The notes under the pieces are model-generated. The model saw nothing but the letters and a program-made list of their open reading frames with translations, did not search any database and had not been told where the DNA came from. 64,000 nucleotides of DNA, from the NCBI RefSeq assembly GCF_000427425.1, contig NZ_KE386494.1, positions 460,545 through 524,544 on the forward strand, read 5' to 3'. This stretch comes from Caldanaerobius polysaccharolyticus DSM 13641. Its GTDB lineage: Bacteria > Bacillota > Thermoanaerobacteria > Thermoanaerobacterales > Caldanaerobiaceae. The position numbers and the translations under genes were made by a program. Shown here piece after piece: positions 36,974 to 44,902 of the stretch (position 1 is its first letter; the number at the start of each line of letters is the position of its first letter).

Positions 36974-37778
36974 TGGCGTTCCCCCTAAGATCGCACTCAA
37001 GTTCATATTCCCTTAATTCTTTAATAGTAGGATTATCGCCGCAAACTGGACATTCCTTCTTTTTAGACCATTTGACTTCTCTAAATGTACCTTCCAGTGC
37101 GTTAAATGTAAGTATTCTTCCTTTTAAAGGCTTCCCCACACCCAACAATACCTTTACTGCTTCCACAGCCTGTAGAGTACCAATAACTCCTGCTACTGCT
37201 CCCAAAACACCTGCCTGAGAACACGTAGGAACAGCTCCTTGTACCGGAGGCTCAGGAAATACGCACCTATAGCACGGGCCTTCTCCGGGGATAATCGTCA
37301 TGATCATTCCTTCGAATCTCAAAATCCCTGCCTCTATAAGGGGTTTACGTGAAAAGACACAAGCGTCGTTTAAAAGATACCTTGCCGGGAAATTGTCTAC
37401 TCCGTCAATTACCACATCGTAATCTTTTATAAGATCCATGACGTTATCAGATGACAACCTTTCTTCGTATACAACCACATTCACGTCAGGATTAAGCGCC
37501 TTGAGCTTTTCCTGAGCTGACTTCACTTTAGGTACCCCAACATCCTGCGTCCTATGTAGTATCTGCCTCTGTAAGTTGGACAAATCAACCCTGTCATAGT
37601 CTACCAACCCTATGGTGCCCACTCCCGCTGCTGTCAGGTAATAAGCCGAAGGAGATCCCAGACCTCCTGCCCCCACGATGAGGACTTTTGAGTTAAGGAG
37701 TTTTTCCTGCCCCTTGCCCCCTATTTCTTTCAATATTATGTTCCTCGAATACCTTAACACCTGCTCTTCTGTCAACAT
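36966..37778 (-). CDS. ThiF/MoeB-family carrier-activating enzyme
   Basis: A 270-residue E1-like adenylyltransferase. Nucleotide-binding GAGGLGSPSAYYLTAAGVG is near 35-53, DYDRVDLSNLQRQILH follows, and DGVDNFPARYLLNDAC comes next. Two zinc CxxC pairs are CYRC and CPVC. It would adenylate the C-terminal Gly of a ThiS-like carrier so that sulfur can be added. No free carrier gene exists nearby; the only beta-grasp carrier is the N-terminus of the ThiS-CysK fusion. It ends inside the JAMM protease start (8-nt overlap). Confidence 0.92.
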   Translation of the reverse strand: MLTEEQVLRYSRNIILKEIGGKGQEKLLNSKVLIVGAGGLGSPSAYYLTAAGVGTIGLVDYDRVDLSNLQRQILHRTQDVGVPKVKSAQEKLKALNPDVNVVVYEERLSSDNVMDLIKDYDVVIDGVDNFPARYLLNDACVFSRKPLIEAGILRFEGMIMTIIPGEGPCYRCVFPEPPVQGAVPTCSQAGVLGAVAGVIGTLQAVEAVKVLLGVGKPLKGRILTFNALEGTFREVKWSKKKECPVCGDNPTIKELREYELECDLRGNANA

Positions 37779-37787
37779 ACAATCACC

Positions 37788-38024
37788 TCATGCCTTTTGT
37801 ATCCATAATTTAAACTTATCGCCAACCCTTTCCACATTTAATATCTTGTGGCCTTCGTCTTTTACGCTCCTGGGCACGTTTTTTATAGGCTCTCCATCAT
37901 CCAAGATCACTTCCAGCACATCGCCGCTTTTCATCTGTTCTAATTTTAATTTCACTTTAACAAAATTAATAGGGCATACCACGCCTTCTAGATTTAATTT
38001 TTCGTCAACCTTATTTATTTCCAA
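37788..38024 (-). CDS. TusA-family sulfur transfer protein
   Basis: A 78-residue SirA/TusA-like protein: NLEGVVCPINFVKVKLKLEQM, with the reactive Cys in the CP motif, then GDVLEVILDDGEPIKNVPRSVKDEGHKI. These small proteins relay persulfide sulfur. The start is a TTG at 38024, overlapping the sulfite reductase stop by 14 nt, with a moderate AGGGTG upstream. It could shuttle sulfide-derived sulfur to the ThiF/ThiS-CysK system. Confidence 0.85.
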   Translation of the reverse strand: MEINKVDEKLNLEGVVCPINFVKVKLKLEQMKSGDVLEVILDDGEPIKNVPRSVKDEGHKILNVERVGDKFKLWIQKA

Positions 38025-38880
38025 TGCCTAACACCCTTTCTTTATATTGATCAATTCCTACCCTGTCAATGGTATCAATAAGCCTTTCTTTCTTAATGCC
38101 TTCCTTCTTGTAAAACTCCATAGTTTTCCTTATAACATCTGGAATATCTTCTACAGCGACCAAATCCGCCACATGGTAACCAAATCGAGGTTTTTTGCCA
38201 AACTTGCCTCCCACAAAAACCGCAACACCTGTTCTCTTAGCCTTCCACGCGTCCATAGGGCATACCCTTATACAGCTACCACAGTACACGCATTTATCAA
38301 CATCTCTTACGGCTATCTTGTCCTGGTTTATAACAATAGCTTTGCTATCGCAGGCTTCTGCGCACAAACCACATCCTGTGCACAAATTCGCGTCCAGCTC
38401 AGGCTCCACCTGGCCTTGAAAGCCTAGATCATTAAACTGAGGCTTGGAGCAGTTATTGGGGCAACCTGATATGCCCATTTTAAATTTGTGCGGAAACCCA
38501 GGCATGGGGAAAAATTCATCGTCTAATTTTTGCGCCAACCCCTGGGTATCAATCAGCCCATAAGGACATACGGTTCCCTTGCAAGCAACTATAGGTCTCA
38601 CCCGTGGTCCGCATCCCGCCAAGGCTAGCCCTATACTTTCTATCTCCTGCTTTATCTCTTGCAGTTTTGTATAGTGAACCCATGGAATCTCAATGCCAAG
38701 TCTTACAGTAAATGTTACATAGCCCTTACCATATTTTTCGGCGAGATAAGAGACTTTTCTCATCTGTTCGGCCGTGATATTGCCAGCGACAACCCTTATT
38801 CTCACAGAATAATAATCTTTCTGCTTCTGCTTTATAAATCCGCCGTCTTTAAGGGCAGCTATCAACTCCTGATTTTCCAT
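38011..38880 (-). CDS. Small siroheme sulfite reductase with ferredoxin domain
   Basis: 289 residues. An N-terminal sulfite/nitrite reductase half (YYSVRIRVVAGNITAEQMRKVS ... FTVRLGIEIPWVH) leads to the siroheme-[4Fe-4S] ligands CKGTVC and SGCPNNC (about 130-170). A ferredoxin insert with two clusters follows (CTGCGLCAEACDSKAI and CVYCGSCIRVCPMDAW), then a C-terminal siroheme-domain tail. It is about half the length of assimilatory hemoprotein CysI and resembles low-molecular-mass clostridial or archaeal sulfite reductases. It should reduce sulfite to sulfide. First gene of the operon, with RBS AGGGGGAT. Confidence 0.88.
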   Translation of the reverse strand: MENQELIAALKDGGFIKQKQKDYYSVRIRVVAGNITAEQMRKVSYLAEKYGKGYVTFTVRLGIEIPWVHYTKLQEIKQEIESIGLALAGCGPRVRPIVACKGTVCPYGLIDTQGLAQKLDDEFFPMPGFPHKFKMGISGCPNNCSKPQFNDLGFQGQVEPELDANLCTGCGLCAEACDSKAIVINQDKIAVRDVDKCVYCGSCIRVCPMDAWKAKRTGVAVFVGGKFGKKPRFGYHVADLVAVEDIPDVIRKTMEFYKKEGIKKERLIDTIDRVGIDQYKERVLGIGNK

Positions 38881-38906
38881 TGCAATCCCCCTAAATTCAT
38901 AGTATA

Positions 38907-39050
38907 TTGATTGGAATTTATATATTTTGTTTTTATTAAAATATCACACACCGTAAAAAATGTCAATAAAAATATTTGTATTGACTTTTATATAAATTTA
39001 TGTTAGTTTAATTTAAACTAATACTTAAATTCCTATCAATTAACTATAAT
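38907..39050. promoter_or_regulatory. Divergent control region of the sulfate and Cys/Met operons
   Basis: The minus-strand promoter TTGACA (38961-38966), 17 nt, TATTTT (38938-38943) drives the sulfate operon. On the plus strand TATAAT (39045-39050) has only a weak -35; a second option is TTGACT (38981-38986) with TAGTTT (39004-39009). A matching box occurs once per direction: TTGATTGGAATTTATA (38907-38922, plus) and TTGATAGGAATTTAAG (39024-39039, minus). It resembles CymR-type sites with a GGAATT core. Between them TTAGTTTAATTTAAACTAA (39003-39021) is a perfect 9-bp inverted repeat. Coordinated repression by a sulfur regulator is likely. Confidence 0.65.
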
Positions 39051-39104
39051 ATAGCGGGCTTATATTAACAAATTCAAGGGATTAAGAGAAAGGAGTAGCG
39101 ACAA

Positions 39105-40265
39105 GTGAAATTATCTACGCTGCTGGTCAGATCAGGGATAAATAAACAAGATGCCACAGGGGCGATATCCACTCCTATTTATCACTCTGCTACTTTTATG
39201 CACAGAGGGCTTGGTTTATCAACCGGTTTTGACTATTCCAGAACGCAAAATCCTACAAGGCTACAGCTGGAAAAAGCTATAACGCAATTAGAAGGAGGAG
39301 TAGATTCCCTGGCTTTTTCTTCAGGGATGGCCGCCATAACAGCCATACTCACTCTGTTTAATCCAGGAGATCACATAATAATCTCAGATGACGTCTACGG
39401 GGGAACATACAGGGTTTTTGATCATGTTTTTTCTAAATATCAATTAGCCTTTGACTGTGTGGATATAAGCGATACAGAAAATATTTTAAAAGCCTTAAAA
39501 CCTAATACCGCTGCGATATTCATAGAAACTCCCACAAATCCTATGATGAAGATAGCCGATGTTAAAAAGATAGTGGATATATGTAAACGCCATAATCTAA
39601 TATGTATATTTGACAATACCTTTTTGTCTGTTTACCTGTTTCGCCCTCTGGAGATAGGCGTGGACATAGTTATAGAAAGCGCCACGAAATACCTCTCAGG
39701 TCACAATGATGTTTTGGCTGGCATTGTTTCCACTGCCAGGGAGGACCTCGCCGAAAAGCTCAGGTTTATACAAAACACCACAGGGGCTGTCCTGTCACCC
39801 ACTGACAGCTGGCTACTTCTAAGAGGATTAAAGACTTTAGGCATAAGACTTGACAGGCAACAGTATAACGCCATGAAAATCGCCCAGTGGCTCGCGAAAA
39901 GGCCGGAAATAACCCGAGTGCTGTACCCTGGTTTACCTCAACACCCCGGTCACCACATCCTCAAGGACCTAGCCAGGGGATTCGGGGCCATGATATCTTT
40001 TGAAGTCAAGGATAAAACTATGGTTAAAACGGTGCTGGAAAACCTGAAAATCATATCTTTTGCAGAAAGCCTAGGAGGTGTGGAATCCCTCATAACGTAC
40101 CCCATAGAGCAGACCCACAAAGACGTACCTGATGAGTTAAGGAAAAAAATAGGGCTCAATGATAGGCTGCTAAGGCTATCCGTCGGAATCGAAGATTCAG
40201 AGGACTTAATAATGGATTTACAGCAGGCACTCCAGTGCAAACCATCACATACACAGGAGGTGTAG
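39105..40265 (+). CDS. Cys/Met-metabolism PLP enzyme (cystathionine gamma-synthase-like)
   Basis: A 386-residue fold-type I PLP enzyme starting at GTG 39105 with AAAGGAG 9 nt upstream. FDYSRTQNPTRLQLEKAI and [11 protein letters not shown] are the family's substrate and phosphate regions. The PLP Lys is 195 (ESATKYLSGHNDVLAG). SLGGVESLITYP near 330 is typical of gamma-synthases, gamma-lyases and beta-lyases, which cannot be separated reliably by eye. Divergent from the sulfate operon and 3 nt before a paralogue. The pair probably performs transsulfuration (homoserine ester plus cysteine to cystathionine, then to homocysteine), or direct sulfide capture. Confidence 0.88.
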   Translation: MKLSTLLVRSGINKQDATGAISTPIYHSATFMHRGLGLSTGFDYSRTQNPTRLQLEKAITQLEGGVDSLAFSSGMAAITAILTLFNPGDHIIISDDVYGGTYRVFDHVFSKYQLAFDCVDISDTENILKALKPNTAAIFIETPTNPMMKIADVKKIVDICKRHNLICIFDNTFLSVYLFRPLEIGVDIVIESATKYLSGHNDVLAGIVSTAREDLAEKLRFIQNTTGAVLSPTDSWLLLRGLKTLGIRLDRQQYNAMKIAQWLAKRPEITRVLYPGLPQHPGHHILKDLARGFGAMISFEVKDKTMVKTVLENLKIISFAESLGGVESLITYPIEQTHKDVPDELRKKIGLNDRLLRLSVGIEDSEDLIMDLQQALQCKPSHTQEV

Positions 40266-40268
40266 AAT

Positions 40269-41405
40269 ATGAAATACGCCACAAAACTGCTTCACACCGG
40301 GAACGAAATTGACGAACAAACAGGTGCTTTAAGCGTACCCATTTACCAAGCCTCTACTTTCAAACAGGACGACGTGGACAATCCACCTCAATACGATTAC
40401 AGCCGCTCAGGAAACCCCACCAGAGCCGCTTTGGAAAACGCTATGGCTGTTTTAGAAAACGGCACAAATGCCTACGCCTTTTCTTCTGGCATGGCCGCCA
40501 TATCAGCTGTACTGTCTTTACTTAAAGCAGGAGATCACGTTATCGCTGCCCAAGACATATACGGAGGCACGTACAGAGCCCTCACAAGGCATTTTTTTAA
40601 ATACAATATCGATGTGAGCTTCGTGGACGCTACCGATATAAACAAAATAGAAGAAGCCATAAGGCCAAATTCAAGGATGTTAGTGCTAGAAACGCCCTCT
40701 AACCCGTTACTTAAGATCACCGACTTGAGAGCTTGCGCACAGCTGGCTAAAAAACACAACATTATAACTGTCGTGGACAATACCTTTATGTCGCCTTATC
40801 TTCAAAGGCCTTTGGAACTGGGCATAGACGTAGTAGTCCACAGCGCCACCAAGTTCATCGGCGGTCATAGTGACGTGCTGGGCGGTATAGTAGCCGTAAA
40901 AGACAAAAACCTGGCAAAGCATATTTATTTTATTCAAAATACCATGGGGGCAGTCTTAAATCCTCATGACTGCTGGCTTCTATTAAGAGGCATAAAAACG
41001 CTGAAAGTAAGGTTAGATGCAGAACAGCAGGGGGCAATGTATCTAGCGCAATGGCTGAAAAAGCAAGATTTTGTCAAAAGGGTTTATTACCCGGGGCTTG
41101 AAGAGCATCCCGGCCATAGCTTGCACTTTAGACAAGCGTACGGCGCAGGGGCGGTTTTGTCTTTTGAGGCTAAAGGCGTAGCAACAGCCAAGAAAATAGC
41201 AGCAAATGTAAAGCTGTTTTTTACAGCGGTGAGCCTGGGAGGCGTCGAAAGCATACTCTCTTACCCTGTTAAAATGTCCCACGCCTCAATCCCTCAAGAA
41301 GAAAGAAAAAAATTGGGCATAACCGATGAACTGTTGAGGTTGTCCATAGGATTGGAAGATCCTGAAGATCTAGCAATGGATATATTAAACGCAGTTAAAC
41401 AGTAG
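40269..41405 (+). CDS. Cys/Met-metabolism PLP enzyme (cystathionine lyase-like)
   Basis: 378 residues, homologous along its length to the preceding gene: [33 protein letters not shown] Lys195 ([16 protein letters not shown]), [21 protein letters not shown]. Tandem metI-metC-type pairs in Firmicutes encode cystathionine gamma-synthase and beta-lyase; the order here suggests the second gene is the lyase. The start ATG 40269 has GGAGGTGT upstream. The stop is directly followed by the pdxST promoter. Confidence 0.88.
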   Translation: MKYATKLLHTGNEIDEQTGALSVPIYQASTFKQDDVDNPPQYDYSRSGNPTRAALENAMAVLENGTNAYAFSSGMAAISAVLSLLKAGDHVIAAQDIYGGTYRALTRHFFKYNIDVSFVDATDINKIEEAIRPNSRMLVLETPSNPLLKITDLRACAQLAKKHNIITVVDNTFMSPYLQRPLELGIDVVVHSATKFIGGHSDVLGGIVAVKDKNLAKHIYFIQNTMGAVLNPHDCWLLLRGIKTLKVRLDAEQQGAMYLAQWLKKQDFVKRVYYPGLEEHPGHSLHFRQAYGAGAVLSFEAKGVATAKKIAANVKLFFTAVSLGGVESILSYPVKMSHASIPQEERKKLGITDELLRLSIGLEDPEDLAMDILNAVKQ

Positions 41406-41406
41406 A

Positions 41407-41435
41407 TTGACATACATTTTTCATACATATATAAT
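41407..41435 (+). promoter_or_regulatory. pdxST promoter
   Basis: TTGACA (41407-41412), 17 nt, TATAAT (41430-41435), exact consensus, starting one base after the stop codon of the upstream PLP enzyme gene. It yields a transcript with a leader of about 50 nt to the pdxS ATG at 41491. Confidence 0.85.
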
Positions 41436-41490
41436 TGTATTGATACATTTTATTTTGTACTACTTTTTTTATAATTGGGGGGAAATTTTA

Positions 41491-42393
41491 ATGATAACAA
41501 ACACGGAGCACAATATCTCCGAAAGGTATGAGCTTAATAAAAATTTGGCTCAGATGTTAAAAGGCGGCGTAATTATGGACGTCACTACTCCGGAACAAGC
41601 GGTGATAGCAGAAAAAGCCGGAGCAGTAGCTGTAATGGCACTGGAACGGGTTCCTGCTGATATAAGAAAACACGGCGGCGTGGCAAGAATGTCAGATCCC
41701 AAAATCATCAAAGCCATAAAAGCTGCCGTTTCCATCCCTGTAATGGCCAAGGTAAGGATAGGCCATTTTGTGGAAGCTCAGATACTTGAAGCCCTGGGTA
41801 TTGACTACATAGACGAAAGCGAAGTTTTGACACCTGCTGATGAGATGTACCATATAAACAAGTGGGAATTTAAAATACCTTTTGTATGCGGCGCCAGAAA
41901 CCTAGGGGAAGCCTTAAGGAGGATAGGCGAAGGCGCTTCTATGATAAGGACTAAGGGCGAAGCTGGAACAGGCAATGTGGTGGAAGCAGTAAGGCACATG
42001 AGGACCATGATGTCTGAAATAAGGCGACTTCAGAACATGAGGGACGATGAGCTCATGGCCGCTGCTAAAGAAATGCAAGCACCTTACGAACTGGTAAAAT
42101 ACGTGGCGCAAAACGGAAGGCTCCCTGTGGTCAACTTTGCCGCCGGCGGTATTGCCACACCAGCAGATGCCGCATTGATGATGCAGCTGGGAGCTGACGG
42201 GGTATTTGTCGGTTCAGGCATTTTTAAATCATCCAATCCTGAGAAAAGAGCCGCGGCCATAGTAAAGGCAACCACTTATTACAATGATCCAAAAGTATTA
42301 GCAGAGGTATCTGAAGACCTGGGCGAACCTATGGAAGGAATAGATATAAGCAAAATTGACAAAGAAGATCTGTATGCGCAGCGGGGCTGGTAA
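41491..42393 (+). CDS. pdxS: Pyridoxal 5'-phosphate synthase subunit PdxS
   Basis: About 300 residues from ATG 41491, chosen over an upstream in-frame ATG because GGGGGG lies 8 nt before it and the protein then starts like other PdxS. The TIM barrel makes PLP from ribose 5-phosphate, glyceraldehyde 3-phosphate and ammonia. Highly conserved blocks: [91 protein letters not shown], and [23 protein letters not shown]. Followed by pdxT. It supplies the cofactor used by several neighbouring enzymes. Confidence 0.98.
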   Translation: MITNTEHNISERYELNKNLAQMLKGGVIMDVTTPEQAVIAEKAGAVAVMALERVPADIRKHGGVARMSDPKIIKAIKAAVSIPVMAKVRIGHFVEAQILEALGIDYIDESEVLTPADEMYHINKWEFKIPFVCGARNLGEALRRIGEGASMIRTKGEAGTGNVVEAVRHMRTMMSEIRRLQNMRDDELMAAAKEMQAPYELVKYVAQNGRLPVVNFAAGGIATPADAALMMQLGADGVFVGSGIFKSSNPEKRAAAIVKATTYYNDPKVLAEVSEDLGEPMEGIDISKIDKEDLYAQRGW

Positions 42394-42396
42394 CAC

Positions 42397-43011
42397 ATGA
42401 CAAATACAAGTTATTCAACACCCAGAGACATCCGCATCGGAGTGCTGGCCGTCCAGGGGTCGGTTATAGAACACGTAAATACCCTTAAACAAATCCAAGG
42501 AGTAACGCCTGTAGAAATAAAAGCTCCTCAACAGATTAAGGACATCGACGGCCTCATATTGCCTGGCGGCGAAAGCACTACTATTGGAAAGCTAATTCAG
42601 GATTTTAATTTAAAAGACGCCATAATTGAAAGAGCTAAAAAAGGCATGCCTGTATGGGGTACATGTGCAGGTATGATACTGATGGCAAAAAAAATAACCG
42701 GTCAAGATAACACTTATTTAAACCTCATGGACATCGTGGTCAAAAGAAACGCCTATGGCGGCCAGTTAGACAGTTTTGCCACATGGCAGGTGATACCCGC
42801 TGTATCCGACAAACCGTTAAAACTGGTATTTATAAGGGCACCCTACGTAGAAAAAGCAGGTAAAGAAGTCCAGGTGTTAACGCGAGTAGGTGAAAATATA
42901 GTCGCCGTAAAACAGGGCAATATGTTAGCTACAGCTTTTCACCCTGAGCTCACCGACGACACCACTTTTCACGAGTACTTTATACAAATAGTCAGAGAAT
43001 CCCTTCAATGA
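42397..43011 (+). CDS. pdxT: PLP synthase glutaminase subunit PdxT
   Basis: A 204-residue class-I glutamine amidotransferase that feeds ammonia to PdxS. GVLAVQGSVIEHVNTL starts the fold, LPGGESTTIGKLI precedes the catalytic Cys in WGTCAGMI, and the His/Glu pair is in AFHPELTDD. It starts 3 nt after the pdxS stop. Its last codons form the left arm of a terminator shared with the convergent aldolase gene. Confidence 0.97.
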   Translation: MTNTSYSTPRDIRIGVLAVQGSVIEHVNTLKQIQGVTPVEIKAPQQIKDIDGLILPGGESTTIGKLIQDFNLKDAIIERAKKGMPVWGTCAGMILMAKKITGQDNTYLNLMDIVVKRNAYGGQLDSFATWQVIPAVSDKPLKLVFIRAPYVEKAGKEVQVLTRVGENIVAVKQGNMLATAFHPELTDDTTFHEYFIQIVRESLQ

Positions 43012-43025
43012 TCCTCTGACTATTT
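42986..43025. terminator. Bidirectional terminator overlapping the pdxT end
   Basis: AAATAGTCAGAG (42986-42997) pairs perfectly with CTCTGACTATTT (43014-43025), a 12-bp stem. The left arm is inside pdxT coding sequence and the right arm is after the stop (43009-43011). TTTCCTTT follows on the plus side and AAA precedes for the minus strand. It separates convergent transcription units. Confidence 0.75.
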
Positions 43026-43042
43026 CCTTTGCATATCTGCGC

Positions 43043-43663
43043 TTACTTAAGGGCGTTTTGTAACTGGCGTATCCTTTCTCCAACCAAATCGAGGTTGTCA
43101 AAATCCACACCTTTTGTCAGATAACCACCCACTCCTACTGCATAAGCTCCGCTGTCAAACCACTCCTTTATATTTTTGTCGTTAACGCCGCCAGTAGGCA
43201 TTATTTCTATAAACGGGAAAGGGCCTTTTAATGCTTTTATCGCCGCAGGTCCGTAAAGCTCTCCCGGAAACAGCTTTACTATGTCCACACCTAACCTATA
43301 TGCGCGAAACACCTCTGTAGGCGTAACTCCAGCCATAGAGCACAAAACGCCTTTATTGCTTATAAATTCCGCCACCTCACTTATTATACAAGGCGAAACC
43401 ACAAAATCAGCTCCGCTTTCCACCGCCTCCTTCGCCTGCTGTACATTAATGACAGTGCCGGCCCCAATTATCTTATCAGGATATTGGGCTTTCAATCTTT
43501 TTATAAGCTCACCAGCGCCTTTAACCGTATACGTCACTTCCACTGCTCCAATTCCGTTTTCAATAGCTTCACGGCAAATATTCCATGCTAGCTCCTGATC
43601 ATCGCACCTTATCACTGCGATGATCTTTCCTTTTAATTGCTTTTTTACCGTTAACTTATCCAC
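43043..43663 (-). CDS. eda: KDPG/KHG aldolase
   Basis: About 206 residues from GTG 43663 (AGGGGAAGG upstream). A class-I aldolase TIM barrel: KIIAVIRCDD, AIENGIGAVEVTYTVKG, IGAGTVINVQQAKEAVESGADFVVSP, and VDIVKLFPGELYGP with the Schiff-base Lys. It cleaves 2-keto-3-deoxy-6-phosphogluconate or 2-keto-4-hydroxyglutarate to pyruvate plus an aldehyde. As the last gene of the 43-54 kb sugar locus, it suggests the pathway passes through a 2-keto-3-deoxy acid. It overlaps the previous gene by 8 nt. Confidence 0.92.
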   Translation of the reverse strand: MDKLTVKKQLKGKIIAVIRCDDQELAWNICREAIENGIGAVEVTYTVKGAGELIKRLKAQYPDKIIGAGTVINVQQAKEAVESGADFVVSPCIISEVAEFISNKGVLCSMAGVTPTEVFRAYRLGVDIVKLFPGELYGPAAIKALKGPFPFIEIMPTGGVNDKNIKEWFDSGAYAVGVGGYLTKGVDFDNLDLVGERIRQLQNALK

Positions 43664-44885
43664 GGCTGTCACCTTCCCCTCCGTATTTCCTGAACTCCCT
43701 ATAACCACTCAACTTAAAAGGCTTAGACCTTACAGCCCATGAAACCCCGATTTCAGAAAACAACTTTTTCTCAGAGCTTGCTTTATCTATTATTTCTTCT
43801 ATGTCTTTTATGTAGGTAACTACGCTTTCCCCTTCTCTCTGGACTATTATACAATCATCGGGAATTTCGACAACGCTGTCACAGGATTCAAAAGCCCCGT
43901 TGGATGCCAAGACAAAATTGCGCGTAATATCAACCGGACAATAGAGTTGTTCTCTTTCAAATAGAGATTTTACCATATTTACATACATATTTTCAAATAA
44001 ATCTTCATATCCGAAATTAAAGCTTTCCTCGTTGCCATCCGAAAATTTTACCTTCAACACATTACTGTAATCCCAATACGCTTCGCCTTCAGTTCCCTTA
44101 AGGAGTATAAACGGAGTCTCCTGTTGAGGGTTACACAATGTGGTATAGTACATAACCTCAATGCCTGCCTGCGTGATAATGCGCACGCATGCCGTATCTT
44201 CGCTCTCTATCCTGTGACCGTGGTACAATTCAGCAGTCACCTCTTCTGGCACCCCGCCGCCATCAGTGGAGGCAGCAGCCAGTATGAGCAGGTTATTGAG
44301 AAGATGGGACAGCGGGTTGTTTATAGTGCCGTCGAGAACATAATGGCCGTTAAACTTAAGCTTGCCAGCCCAAGGTGTTCTCTGGTAATACGCTTCATCC
44401 CTTTTCCACTTCCCTACACCCACCAGGCTTTTAAGTCTTCCAAAGCGCCCTTCAGTCACATAATCTACAAGTCTTCTAAACGCCTTTCCTGAAGTGTTTT
44501 GAAAATCCACAGCGCAGATCCTACCTGTTTTTTTGCTGACGTCAATGATCTTATCCACATCTTGAATCGTTACAGAAGGCGGCTTTTCTAAAAGCACATT
44601 AAATCCTTTTTCCATAGCGTGAACAGCCATAGGGCTGTGCAAATGAATAGGAGTGGATAGCACTACAAAATCCAGATCGCTCTCCTTGTCCAACATCTCC
44701 TGGTAATCCACGTAATAACGAGCGCCTTTTGACTTTAATCGCTCTATCTCATCTTTGTTTTTCTCATAGTTTATCTCTGAAAAAGCTTTAAATTCAATAT
44801 ATCTACCCTCCAACTTTTGGATAGTTTTCAAATGAGTCTTTCCAAAGCCACTGATGCCAACCAGACCAATCCTCGCCACTTTCAT
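43656..44885 (-). CDS. Gfo/Idh/MocA-family dehydrogenase
   Basis: 409 residues. Rossmann start RIGLVGISGFGKTHLKTI, then VLLEKPPSVTIQDVDKIID with the family's EKP Lys (about residue 98), and a C-terminal domain with GHYVLDGTINNPLSHLLNNLL, where a catalytic His is expected. It oxidises or reduces a sugar-type hydroxyl using NAD(P). It differs from the 330-residue relative at 3724. Neighbours on both sides (aldolase, Zn-alcohol dehydrogenase) suggest consecutive steps on one substrate. RBS AGGGGGAAC precedes the ATG. Confidence 0.85.
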   Translation of the reverse strand: MKVARIGLVGISGFGKTHLKTIQKLEGRYIEFKAFSEINYEKNKDEIERLKSKGARYYVDYQEMLDKESDLDFVVLSTPIHLHSPMAVHAMEKGFNVLLEKPPSVTIQDVDKIIDVSKKTGRICAVDFQNTSGKAFRRLVDYVTEGRFGRLKSLVGVGKWKRDEAYYQRTPWAGKLKFNGHYVLDGTINNPLSHLLNNLLILAAASTDGGGVPEEVTAELYHGHRIESEDTACVRIITQAGIEVMYYTTLCNPQQETPFILLKGTEGEAYWDYSNVLKVKFSDGNEESFNFGYEDLFENMYVNMVKSLFEREQLYCPVDITRNFVLASNGAFESCDSVVEIPDDCIIVQREGESVVTYIKDIEEIIDKASSEKKLFSEIGVSWAVRSKPFKLSGYREFRKYGGEGDSRG

Positions 44886-44902
44886 TTCAGTTCCCCCTTT
44901 GT

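Noticed and set aside
33084-38880. Dissimilatory sulfate respiration operon
   Set aside because: No DsrAB, DsrC, Qmo or membrane electron-transfer genes; cysteine synthase and carrier genes point to assimilation.
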